30,357 bases of DNA from a virus: IMG/VR virus record IMGVR_UViG_3300027126_000023, positions 1 through 30,357 of that record. One strand, 5' to 3'. The notes under the pieces are model-generated. The model did no database searches and was not told the DNA's origin. It saw only the letters and a program-made list of their open reading frames with translations. Positions 25,323-30,357 of this stretch are shown here, piece after piece (the first letter of the stretch is position 1; each line of letters begins with the position of its first letter). A program made the position numbers and the translations under genes.

Positions 25323-25414
25323 AAAACCTCCTTGAGGATGATGGCTATCAAGACTCCTGCCATGCCGATTAGCAGTAACTTGCCTTTCAAGATTCTTTGG
25401 TCAATGTTGGGCAT
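25319..25414 (-). CDS. 31-residue single-span membrane peptide
   Basis: [20 protein letters not shown] with a hydrophobic continuation [11 protein letters not shown]: a basic-then-hydrophobic layout with one short membrane helix. A good AAGGAAG site lies upstream, and the stop overlaps the next start as ATGA. It overlaps the end of the 104-residue gene by 28 nt. Small membrane peptides like this occur in phage early regions, but the role is unknown. Confidence 0.55.
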   Translation of the reverse strand: MPNIDQRILKGKLLLIGMAGVLIAIILKEVL

Positions 25415-25701
25415 AGTCTTCCTTGTTCACATTTATGGTTGCATGGTGGGCACTTTGATGGGTCATAGGGTATGCTCCCCCAGTCGTTAAAAAGAGGCAT
25501 CTCATCTGGCATAGATCGTATAGCCTCTGCTGCTGGACTGATCCATTGCCAGGAGCCATCTTTCCTGACTAACTTGTGCTTGCGCTCCTCGTCGTCTGCG
25601 ATGTTTGCACACCTCATGCGCTGGATGTTGAGCAACTCTCTGGAAAATCCAATCACTTCTTGGTGTTTGCGCCACAGAGCAATGATTTGATCGTTTGTCA
25701 T
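25387..25701 (-). CDS. Hypothetical protein with Cys-rich C-terminus
   Basis: 104 residues. An N-terminal helical part ([20 protein letters not shown]) precedes a linker, and the C-terminus carries [15 protein letters not shown], four Cys and a His in 15 residues, a possible metal knot. Start is coupled by ATGA to the upstream gene. The family is not recognised. Confidence 0.65.
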   Translation of the reverse strand: MTNDQIIALWRKHQEVIGFSRELLNIQRMRCANIADDEERKHKLVRKDGSWQWISPAAEAIRSMPDEMPLFNDWGSIPYDPSKCPPCNHKCEQGRLCPTLTKES

Positions 25702-25907
25702 ACGTCACCATTTTTCTTGATAAATTCAGCGCAATCTAACAGTGCTTCTATGCACATATCTAGATGTCTGTCAATGGCATCAGCTTCTGTCTTACAGATG
25801 TTAGAGCAAGACTCACATGCTGATTTCCACACAAATCGCGCATTATTTAAACCGATTGATTTTCTCTCTTTGTCGGTCAGCCGAACCCACCATAGATCAA
25901 ATGTCAT
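25698..25907 (-). CDS. Small hypothetical Cys-containing protein
   Basis: 69 residues from the ATG at 25907, which lies just inside the end of the upstream gene (11-nt overlap); the frame is open to 25979, but that start is buried in the neighbour. Cys residues lie in a helical region (KSACESCSNICKTEADAIDR and LLDCAEF), so metal or disulphide use is possible. Function unknown. Confidence 0.55.
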   Translation of the reverse strand: MTFDLWWVRLTDKERKSIGLNNARFVWKSACESCSNICKTEADAIDRHLDMCIEALLDCAEFIKKNGDV

Positions 25908-26055
25908 TTTCACTGTTCCCAATGTGTTTAAGCGCTTTATCCACCGCCTCAAGCGCTCGTTGCGTCTTGATCTCGTCAATGGGGAATGGCAGTGTTGCCA
26001 TGTGCAGTGCGTCTTGCGCTAGTTGGAGTGCTTCGATGATCTTTTCTTTGCTCAT
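25897..26055 (-). CDS. Small helical protein of the EALxxA family
   Basis: 52 residues. MSKEKIIEALQLAQDALHMA and LEAVDKALKHIG show the same helical pattern as the starts of the next two genes upstream (MTDKELMEQALEALQ and MTDREAMQQALEALE). It starts in an ATGA overlap; a longer start at 26079 lies inside the upstream gene. Probably a shortened or diverged paralogue. Role unknown. Confidence 0.6.
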   Translation of the reverse strand: MSKEKIIEALQLAQDALHMATLPFPIDEIKTQRALEAVDKALKHIGNSENDI

Positions 26056-26195
26056 GCTCTCCCCTTTGGATCCAACCATCTTTGCAGTAGGTTAGAAACA
26101 ATCCATGCTCGCTGAATCTCATCCTTGGTTGCTGGTGTGCTTTTGACGGCTTGTAGCGCCTCCAGCGCCTGCTCCATCAGTTCTTTATCGGTCAT
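26052..26195 (-). CDS. Small helical protein, paralogue of the next upstream gene
   Basis: 47 residues. Its first 15 residues (MTDKELMEQALEALQ) closely match the start of the 121-residue gene (MTDREAMQQALEALE), and the DNA matches too. The rest diverges (STPATKDEIQRAWIVSNLLQ). ATGA-coupled on both sides. Best explained as a tandem duplicate that kept only the N-terminal module. Confidence 0.6.
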   Translation of the reverse strand: MTDKELMEQALEALQAVKSTPATKDEIQRAWIVSNLLQRWLDPKGRA

Positions 26196-26557
26196 GTATT
26201 CTTCTCCCGCAGTGCCGACTCAATGGCAATCCAACAATCTTCAAGGTCTTCCAACCCCTCAACAGCTTTCTGTAATTCCAAACGAGCAAGTCCCTGCCAC
26301 TGGCGCTGTGGTGGGGTGGTGTCAGGTGTATGTGCCATTTCCTCGCTCCCATCAGCTTTGATGTCCCATACAGCGCCACATACGCAATTCAGCGTGTAAG
26401 CCACCGGCTCCTGCTCTGGCTGCGCCAGCCTCTCGCGCAAGGCGTCCATCGCCTCATCAATCTCCGCAGGCAGGCAGATTGCGTTTTCACCAATGCTTAG
26501 TTTGTTGATTTCCTCTAGCGCCTCCAGCGCCTGCTGCATTGCCTCACGGTCAGTCAT
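26192..26557 (-). CDS. Hypothetical phage protein with EALxxA N-terminus
   Basis: 121 residues. The N-terminal helical module (MTDREAMQQALEALEEINKL) is shared with its downstream neighbours. A segment LAQPEQEPVAYTLNCVCGAV follows; PEQEPVA-type linkers are, from memory, common in phages and prophages of Burkholderiales. A CxC pair and a Trp lie near the middle; the C-terminus is helical (LQKAVEGLEDLEDCWIAIES). A strong AAGGAG site precedes the start. Role unknown. Confidence 0.65.
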   Translation of the reverse strand: MTDREAMQQALEALEEINKLSIGENAICLPAEIDEAMDALRERLAQPEQEPVAYTLNCVCGAVWDIKADGSEEMAHTPDTTPPQRQWQGLARLELQKAVEGLEDLEDCWIAIESALREKNT

Positions 26558-26793
26558 TTCCTTTTCTCCTTCCTCTGCACACTCCTCTTGTGCATCGGCA
26601 TCACAGGCATCTCTGTGGCGTAGTCTTGCGGTACGCCACCATAACTTGCGCCGTAAGATGCACTTGGTTCTATGCCAGCCTTGCGCTTCTCATTGACGAT
26701 GCGGCTGGCCTGATACGCACTGCGTCTGGCCCTTTCCTGATCGCGCATATCAATCTGTGGCTTGTAGTTTTCCAAGTCAAACGGGTTGTTCAT
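26554..26793 (-). CDS. Small hypothetical basic protein
   Basis: 79 residues, polar, with a basic helix (RDQERARRSAYQASRIVNEK) and a Tyr/Gly-rich linker (SASYGASYGGVPQDYATEMP). The C-terminus is Lys/Arg-rich. ATGA-coupled to the 121-residue gene and overlapping the upstream gene by 17 nt. No recognised domain; charge suggests nucleic acid contact. Confidence 0.6.
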   Translation of the reverse strand: MNNPFDLENYKPQIDMRDQERARRSAYQASRIVNEKRKAGIEPSASYGASYGGVPQDYATEMPVMPMHKRSVQRKEKRK

Positions 26794-26965
26794 GGATCTG
26801 ATTTTGAGTTATTTCAAGCGCATCAATGATCTGTTTGGCCTCATCTTTCGTAACATGGACGCTCATGGATCCATTGTGAGCATAGATAGATAGCAAAATT
26901 TTATTTTGCAACAATGACACGAACACGTTTGATATTCCGTCTTTAATTTTGATCTGATTGGTCAT
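26777..26965 (-). CDS. Small alpha/beta hypothetical protein
   Basis: 62 residues from the ATG at 26965, which overlaps the upstream stop as ATGA; the earlier frame start at 26989 lies inside that gene. The fold looks like a beta-beta-beta-helix (KIKDGISNVFVSLL, SVHVTKDEAKQIIDALEI). A TGGAGAAATC site precedes it. Function unknown. Confidence 0.6.
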   Translation of the reverse strand: MTNQIKIKDGISNVFVSLLQNKILLSIYAHNGSMSVHVTKDEAKQIIDALEITQNQIHEQPV

Positions 26966-27171
26966 GATTTCTCCAGTTTGTAGTACCATTTTGAACCCCT
27001 GCGCTGGCAGGAAATGCCGTAACCGTTTTGACGCAACTCCGAGATGATGGAGTTGACGGCGCAGACATTGGCTTGCTTGATGATGTCCAGAGTGGTGAAC
27101 TCACCACCCTGTGACAACAGTTCGGCAACACGGGCAAGTCGGTCTGACTTTTCAATGTTGGCGTAGTTCAT
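26962..27171 (-). CDS. Small winged-helix-like DNA-binding protein
   Basis: 69 residues. The order helix (RLARVAELLSQ), short strand (GEFTTLDIIKQAN), recognition-type helix (AVNSIISELRQNGYG), then wing (ISCQRRGSKWYYKL) fits a minimal winged-helix domain. It may regulate phage or host promoters, or act as a DNA-bound helper of the recombination genes. ATGA overlap at the end. The family is not named with certainty. Confidence 0.6.
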   Translation of the reverse strand: MNYANIEKSDRLARVAELLSQGGEFTTLDIIKQANVCAVNSIISELRQNGYGISCQRRGSKWYYKLEKS

Positions 27172-27173
27172 GA

Positions 27174-27431
27174 CTAGAAGGGGATTTCTGAATCCATGTC
27201 ATCGAACCCAGACTTCTTAGCGCGTGGAGCCTCGTCAGTCTTCTTGGGGTCATTGATGTACGCCCAGCCGTCCCAGCCGCCCTCTTTGAGAGGGATGGTG
27301 TCCAGCTTGAGCATTGCCCCGTTTCGGGTCTCGATGATCGAGCCGATCCGCAGATAGCGTTTCTTGACCTCTCCAGCGGCGTTCTTGTACTCACCGACGA
27401 TGGTGTTGATTTCTTTAAGGACTTTCGACAT
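27174..27431 (-). CDS. Small SSB-like protein with acidic C-terminal tip
   Basis: 85 residues with a beta-rich body (YLRIGSIIETRNGAMLKLDT and GGWDGWAYI) that could be an OB-like domain, a basic linker, and a final GFDDMDSEIPF. This is the classic SSB C-terminal tip pattern (acidic run then I-P-F), which recruits SSB partners. It sits directly after the exonuclease gene and belongs with the annealing protein and nuclease as a recombination set. The body is too short for a full SSB. Confidence 0.65.
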   Translation of the reverse strand: MSKVLKEINTIVGEYKNAAGEVKKRYLRIGSIIETRNGAMLKLDTIPLKEGGWDGWAYINDPKKTDEAPRAKKSGFDDMDSEIPF

Positions 27432-27433
27432 TC

Positions 27434-28051
27434 TTACTCTCCAATGATTTGTTTCAGGGATCGAACTTTCTCATCTAACTCAGCCAGGAACTTGATCACT
27501 TCCTGCTCTGCAACTCCAATCCACTCGTCATCTCTCTTGACCCTGTGGATAAACAGTTGAGCTTTTGTGGGCATCCTGGGGTCATAGACCACATAGTCGC
27601 ACCATTGCCTGTCAGCGCACCGCATCTGCCACTGCATTTGGGCAAAGTACTTGCCCTCTACAGGATTTTTGGACAGCCAGCACTCCAGAGCAGTCTTAGA
27701 CTCTGGGCACTTGATCTCGACCATGCCGCCCTCAACAAGGCCGTCAGGAGAGGCTCCAGACATCGCAATCGTTGGGTGATGGATAAACCCCACCTCCTCG
27801 ACTAAAACGCCTCTATGGGCCTCGTATGCGGCTCTAGCGTTGGGTTCCTGGTCAATGCCCCACTGAAGCGCTGGATTGGTGTAGCCTTCTGCCTTCTGAC
27901 CTGTCATGCGCTCAAGTAGCAACTGCGTCATGTAGTTGGCTCGATGCTCTGAATAGCCGGTCTTAGTCTTAGCCATGACCTTGTGCAGACTGCTGGCCGT
28001 GACTTTGCCCATTCTTTGCTGGTGCCATGCAGTAGTTCGTTGCTCAGTCAT
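27434..28051 (-). CDS. YqaJ-family recombination exonuclease
   Basis: 205 residues of the YqaJ/lambda-exonuclease fold. Motifs in order: W9...R13 with GKVTAS; GIDQEPNARAAYE (E69); GASPDGLV (D103) then VEIKCP (E112, K114), the PD-(D/E)XK centre; and MQWQM (about 139-143). These complete the active site expected of a 5'-to-3' exonuclease that makes single strands for annealing. Pairs functionally with the DUF1071 annealing protein three genes upstream. Overlaps the upstream gene by ATGA. Confidence 0.92.
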   Translation of the reverse strand: MTEQRTTAWHQQRMGKVTASSLHKVMAKTKTGYSEHRANYMTQLLLERMTGQKAEGYTNPALQWGIDQEPNARAAYEAHRGVLVEEVGFIHHPTIAMSGASPDGLVEGGMVEIKCPESKTALECWLSKNPVEGKYFAQMQWQMRCADRQWCDYVVYDPRMPTKAQLFIHRVKRDDEWIGVAEQEVIKFLAELDEKVRSLKQIIGE

Positions 28052-28278
28052 TGATCCCTCACTTTCAGCATGGCATCTGCCATTGAGTAGGCAGCGATGG
28101 CTGTCTGCTCATTGCTCATGTCCATGCGCCAATCTAAGTCAGAGGTATAAGCCTGCATCGCCTTGGCCGCGAAGTAATCTCGCAGCGTCATGCCTTGCGG
28201 CTCGCTCTCAAATGTTTCGCCATCAGCGTTAACGTAACTTTGAACGGGGAACGCTGGGCCGCTTGTGTCTTTAGTCAT
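28048..28278 (-). CDS. Small conserved phage protein
   Basis: 76 residues. GPAFPVQ...GMTLRDYFAAKAMQAY is a pattern I recognise from many phage early regions, function unknown. Mostly helical with an acidic middle. Starts 8 nt inside the upstream gene and ends in an ATGA overlap with the exonuclease gene, so translation is coupled to it. Confidence 0.7.
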   Translation of the reverse strand: MTKDTSGPAFPVQSYVNADGETFESEPQGMTLRDYFAAKAMQAYTSDLDWRMDMSNEQTAIAAYSMADAMLKVRDQ

Positions 28279-28474
28279 GGATTTCTACCTTTTGGTTTAG
28301 CATGGGCGAAATAGACATTCGCAGGTCAAACGACGCCATGTATGCCCTACCTCGGTCTTCCTTTGCGTCGTTCATCATCTGTACAAAATTAGGGTGCTTC
28401 AGGACTGCCTCTAGGTGCATGGCAAGCAGACGGTCAATCACTTCTTGGGCCTCAATCAGTGTTTTGAGCTTCAT
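28271..28474 (-). CDS. Small helical hypothetical protein
   Basis: 67 residues, helical and Met-rich (LKTLIEAQEVIDRLLAMHLE, then a second helix). It overlaps the annealing-protein stop by 4 nt (ATGA) and the next gene by 8 nt. No motif; may be an accessory of the recombination set. Confidence 0.6.
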   Translation of the reverse strand: MKLKTLIEAQEVIDRLLAMHLEAVLKHPNFVQMMNDAKEDRGRAYMASFDLRMSISPMLNQKVEIHD

Positions 28475-29055
28475 TTTGCTGCTCCTGCTGCGGCCTTAAG
28501 GGAGGCTTGGTGTTTGACCCAGCACCGGGACTTGGCCGGTGATGTTGGAATGGCCTTAAAAGCCTCCTGGAGCGCTTCTATGCCGTTCAGAGAGGCATCC
28601 CTGAGCGACTCCATGTACTGAGCCTCAAAAGCCTCATCTTCATCGTCTGTAGGAGATTTCTCACCTTCTGGCAGGTCTTCTCCGGCATAGATGTACAGAC
28701 CAAGACCATGCAATCCCAGAGCCTTGGTCATGCAGCGCATAATGGCTGTATTGACCGCGAAGGCGTCCGGGTTAGGCATAGCTTTGTTCCGATGATCCAT
28801 GACGGGTAGTTGGCAGGTCATTGGCTTGCCAAACATGGTCACCGTAACCCATACCATAGCCGTCCCGCCTGGGAGCGTCATGAAGGGTTCTTCTGTGTAC
28901 TGATCGCGTTTGAAGGTTTCTACCTTGAAGGTAGCCGCTGGATCAGCTTTGAGGGCTTCTGCCCAGGCCCAAGCCCAGGACAGGTAAGTCAGATTTGACT
29001 TCTTCTCTGTTCGCTCATTGACATTCATCTTGAGCAGCTTCTCTACACTCATCAT
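28471..29055 (-). CDS. Single-strand annealing protein, DUF1071/Sak3 type
   Basis: 194 residues from the first of two adjacent ATGs; AGGAG is spaced better for the second (29052). The N-terminal part contains YLSWAWAWAEALKADPAATF, the hallmark of the DUF1071/Sak3 group of recombinases. A central AFAVNTAIMRCMTKALGLHG matches the second conserved block of this family. The acidic stretch and C-terminal basic tail suit regulated DNA binding. With the YqaJ nuclease and SSB-like protein it forms a Red-like recombination cassette. Confidence 0.88.
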   Translation of the reverse strand: MMSVEKLLKMNVNERTEKKSNLTYLSWAWAWAEALKADPAATFKVETFKRDQYTEEPFMTLPGGTAMVWVTVTMFGKPMTCQLPVMDHRNKAMPNPDAFAVNTAIMRCMTKALGLHGLGLYIYAGEDLPEGEKSPTDDEDEAFEAQYMESLRDASLNGIEALQEAFKAIPTSPAKSRCWVKHQASLKAAAGAAK

Positions 29056-29063
29056 CTTCTCCT

Positions 29064-29089
29064 AAAAAGACCCCGACGGGATGTCAGGG
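29064..29089 (-). terminator. Terminator/attenuator in front of the annealing-protein gene
   Basis: On the leftward RNA, CCCUGAC pairs with GUCGGGG (29083-29089 with 29071-29077, one G-U) around a 5-nt loop, followed by UCUUUUU. It ends just before the ribosome binding site AGGAG and lies within the leader of the recombination operon, so it can act as an attenuator for transcription arriving from the sigma-like gene. Confidence 0.75.
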
Positions 29090-29100
29090 CATGGGACTGG

Positions 29101-29128
29101 ATTGTACAGTTCTCTTAACACCGCACAA
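29101..29128 (-). promoter_or_regulatory. Possible leftward promoter in the SSAP leader
   Basis: On the leftward strand a TACAAT box (29101-29106) lies 16 bp after TTGTGC, a poor -35. It shares the TACAAT box with the other phage promoters seen here. Transcription from it would start only a few bases before the attenuator hairpin, so its role is uncertain. Confidence 0.3.
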
Positions 29129-29135
29129 GATCTTT

Positions 29136-29570
29136 TTATAGGGACTTACACTTAGTCCATCTCCACCGCTCCCAAGTTGTGATCTCGCAATCCAACCAGT
29201 AGAGCTTCTGGCCGGTGATCTTGATTTGGTGGGTGCGGATCTTCTGCATCGCTTTCATGTGGATCTGACGGGCGCGTTCTTTACCGCAGTCAAGTTCCTG
29301 CGCTGCTTCTTCGAGGGTGCAGCCATCATGTTCAATCAACTTGATGGCTAGCATCTCTCGGTCTGTCAGTGGACAGCCCTCCAAAATCTTGAACAGCAGA
29401 TCGCGGTTCTCCACCGGCTCCATGTCGGTGACCAAATCGAAAGACCAGTTGTACCTGGGTAGTTCTGGTAGCTCGTCATCGCGCGAATACCAAAGCCGTT
29501 TGACTTCGCTTGGCATCTCTGCGGTCATGAGCTTGCCGTATAGGGGTGATGCTTTGCCTGTGTTTGCCAT
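29136..29570 (-). CDS. Sigma-70 region-4-like transcription factor
   Basis: 144 residues. Residues about 67-113 (LTDREMLAIKLI...TLEEAAQELDCGKERARQIHMKAM) closely follow the sigma-70 region 4 pattern (L-x-x-R-E...TLEEIA...R-x-R-Q-I...A). Regions 2 and 3 are missing, so it is not a complete sigma factor. It probably acts as an activator, an anti-sigma-like factor or a -35-element binder. The frame is open to 29636, but the ATG at 29570 lies six bases after a TACAAT box, and no Shine-Dalgarno site is seen; a leaderless start is likely. First gene of the leftward operon. Confidence 0.8.
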   Translation of the reverse strand: MANTGKASPLYGKLMTAEMPSEVKRLWYSRDDELPELPRYNWSFDLVTDMEPVENRDLLFKILEGCPLTDREMLAIKLIEHDGCTLEEAAQELDCGKERARQIHMKAMQKIRTHQIKITGQKLYWLDCEITTWERWRWTKCKSL

Positions 29571-29576
29571 GAGTAC

Positions 29577-29582
29577 ATTGTA
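29577..29582 (-). promoter_or_regulatory. -10 box of the sigma-like gene
   Basis: TACAAT on the leftward strand, preceded by TA, six bases before the ATG at 29570. I see no good -35 at 16-18 bp, so the promoter may need an activator. Confidence 0.5.
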
Positions 29583-29630
29583 TAGAATTCTAAACACCAA
29601 CCATAGGTGATTACCCCAGCTTGACGGTAT

Positions 29631-29657
29631 AGACAACTAATCAATGTCAAGTACAAT
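29631..29657 (+). promoter_or_regulatory. Promoter and possible operator of the Cro-like gene
   Basis: TAGACA (29640-29645, roughly) as -35, a 16-bp spacer, and -10 TACAAT (29652-29657), six bases before the ATG at 29664. The same stretch holds inverted TTGAC...GTCAA and GACA...TGTC elements (about 29631-29650) suitable for a dimeric regulator, so it may be the operator controlling both divergent genes. Confidence 0.55.
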
Positions 29658-29663
29658 GCTTGG

Positions 29664-29840
29664 ATGACCAAAGAAGAAGCGATCAAGAGAGCAGGTAGCC
29701 AGAGCAACCTGGCTCGTCTGCTGGGCATCTCCAGGGGAGCAGTGAACCAGTGGACACATCTCCCGAAGGGACGGTTGTATCAGCTTATGGTCTTAAAACC
29801 CGACTGGTTTGTAGTGGCATTGACAAACGAAAAAACTTGA
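29664..29840 (+). CDS. Cro/YdaS-like helix-turn-helix regulator
   Basis: 58 residues. AIKRAGSQSNLARLLGISRG followed by AVNQWTHLPKGRLYQL has the Cro/YdaS pattern: helix 2 QSNLARLLG, turn, recognition helix SRGAVNQW, then a G-R-x-x-Q helix. This is a minimal repressor that would bind the divergent control region on its left. The start codon lies six bases after the -10 box and there is no Shine-Dalgarno sequence, so a leaderless message is likely. No CI partner or integrase is present in the window. Confidence 0.85.
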   Translation: MTKEEAIKRAGSQSNLARLLGISRGAVNQWTHLPKGRLYQLMVLKPDWFVVALTNEKT

Positions 29841-29880
29841 CTATGATTGAACTCGTTGTCGTAGCGGACAGCAAGTCAAG

Positions 29881-29954
29881 GCCGTTTAAGTCTATCCCTG
29901 GCCCCGGAATCTCCGGGGTTCCGCTACCGGGGATAGAACTTAAGCGGCTTTTTT
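29881..29954 (+). terminator. Large compound terminator-like hairpin
   Basis: An outer stem (29881-29898 with 29929-29948, one bulge and one U-G pair that is only a wobble on the + strand) encloses a perfect 7-bp hairpin CCCCGGA/TCCGGGG (29902-29908/29912-29918). It is followed by TTTTTT (29949-29954). It ends the Cro-like transcript. The size is unusual for a plain terminator. Confidence 0.75.
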
Positions 29955-29956
29955 GT

Positions 29957-30187
29957 TGCCCGTCCGACATCCGTACTCCGCACGTAGTAGGGGCCGCAAG
30001 TGGGGCTGCTCGGAAGAAAACCGCGACACGGTATGCGAAAGCTAGGGGGCAGTTCCCGAATAATCCGTGCGGCTGGTCGAATCATCAAGCCGAGGGGCAT
30101 ACGGTGGGAATCCGTAGCATGATGATCCTGCATAGCAGGGGTGAAGCACCTTCCCTCTCTATCCCTTCAGTGGGGTAGGGGGGTCTT
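29957..30187 (+). ncRNA. Candidate structured non-coding RNA or leader, class unknown
   Basis: Between the Cro-like gene and the secreted-protein gene lie about 230 bases without a credible gene but with many pairings: GTATGC/GCATAC (about 30033-30038 and 30098-30103) closing a 60-nt domain that holds GGCT/AGCC, a GC-GAAA-GC mini-hairpin and GGG/CCC; TACGG/CCGTA; CCTGC-ATA-GCAGG; and GGTG-AAG-CACC. It ends in a 13-bp stem (30152-30164 with 30171-30183) whose three U-G pairs are wobbles only on the + strand, followed by TCTTT. The wobbles indicate rightward RNA. It could be an independent RNA or a 5' leader of the next gene. I do not recognise the class. Confidence 0.5.
30152..30187 (+). terminator. 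Terminator at the end of the structured segment
   Basis: CCCTCTCTATCCC (30152-30164) pairs with the G-rich 30171-30183 through a TTCAGT loop, followed by TCTTTGG. The T-run is short, so termination may be partial, which would let some transcripts reach the next gene. Confidence 0.55.
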
Positions 30188-30218
30188 TGGGTGAAATTAT
30201 CTTAACTGGAGATTAATC

Positions 30219-30357
30219 ATGAAAAGAGTTCTAGCATCACTGATGATTGCATTGATTACAACAGGCGCATGGGCTGCGTGTTCAACGCATACCTACTACG
30301 CTAACGGCAGGACAGTTACTTGCACGACTTGCTGCTACGGATCGAACTGCACGACGA
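30219..30357 (+). CDS. Secreted Cys-rich small protein (partial, runs off the edge)
   Basis: 46 codons are visible. MKRVLASLMIALITTGAWA is a clear signal peptide with cleavage expected at AWA|A. The mature part ACSTHTYYANG, then TVTCTTCCYGSNCTTT, has at least five Cys and many Thr. Similar small secreted CTTCCYG proteins, as I recall them, occur in Burkholderiales and their phages. It would act in the periplasm or outside the cell. It follows CTGGAG, a good ribosome binding site. The stop is beyond the window. Confidence 0.7.
   Translation, partial: MKRVLASLMIALITTGAWAACSTHTYYANGRTVTCTTCCYGSNCTT

Noticed and set aside
29750-30178. A 142-codon open frame on the + strand
   Set aside because: It overlaps the Cro-like gene in another frame and then runs through the two hairpins and the structured segment; no ribosome site or recognisable protein pattern.
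29879-30200. Possible group II intron domain V or other known ribozyme
   Set aside because: I looked for the domain V hairpin and hammerhead CUGAUGA/GAAA motifs by eye and found no match.
1-30357. Circular genome or direct terminal repeat
   Set aside because: The first and last bases share no repeat, and joining the ends does not give an obviously natural end to the partial secreted protein.
1-30357. CRISPR array, tRNA genes, integrase or retron/DGR
   Set aside because: No regularly spaced repeats, no cloverleaf, and no reverse transcriptase or recombinase gene found on reading.

Overview
The window looks like a stretch of a tailed bacteriophage genome of the short-tailed (podovirus-like) type. 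It carries terminase, portal, scaffold, major capsid protein, a P22 gp4-like head-tail adaptor, three large DNA-ejection-type proteins, tail fibres, holin and lysozyme. There is no tail sheath, tail-tube, tape-measure or baseplate gene. Short overlapping ORFs, ATGA junctions and dense packing are typical of phage. A betaproteobacterial (Burkholderiales-like, freshwater) host is my inference from the style of the small accessory proteins; the sequence does not prove it. No integrase, DNA polymerase or helicase is visible. The last gene runs off the right edge and the two ends share no obvious repeat, so completeness and circularity are unknown.

Layout. (1) 1-860: a non-coding segment packed with hairpins, a lone leftward HNH endonuclease gene, and a long hairpin directly in front of that gene. 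(2) 895-9812, rightward: promoter, small and large terminase, portal, then an inserted-looking block of fibre genes (collagen-like, IANGGT-type, YadA-head-like repeats) and three small membrane proteins, one XhlA-like. (3) 9812-17746: zinc ribbon, scaffold, major capsid protein followed by a strong terminator, a second terminator after the next gene, a Cys-rich protein, four tiny basic proteins, head-tail adaptor, an endonuclease VII-type gene inserted at the start of a large tail gene, and another fibre gene. (4) 17746-24942: cupin-like protein, three ejection-type virion proteins, a 3-TM holin and a GH24 lysozyme. (5) 24928-29570, leftward: an early operon of about 18 small genes, with a Red-like recombination set (DUF1071/Sak3 annealing protein, YqaJ exonuclease, SSB-tailed small protein) and, at its head, a sigma-70 region-4 protein. 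(6) 29571-30357, rightward: a divergent control region, a Cro/YdaS-like regulator, a large terminator-like hairpin, a second structured non-coding segment ending in a terminator, and a truncated secreted Cys-rich protein.

How it fits together. The divergent Cro-like and sigma-region-4 genes form a small transcription switch. Both start six bases after the same TACAAT -10 box, and the small terminase gene has almost the same arrangement, which suggests leaderless mRNAs. The leftward operon supplies recombination and small early proteins. The rightward operon builds, fills and releases virions. The most unusual elements are the two structured non-coding segments at the window ends; the left one has pairings in the order expected of a group I intron core, with the HNH gene in the loop in reverse orientation. 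Also notable are the endonuclease insertion that appears to have copied the first codons of the gene it sits in front of, and a triple-overlap gene cluster at 24.9-25.3 kb.
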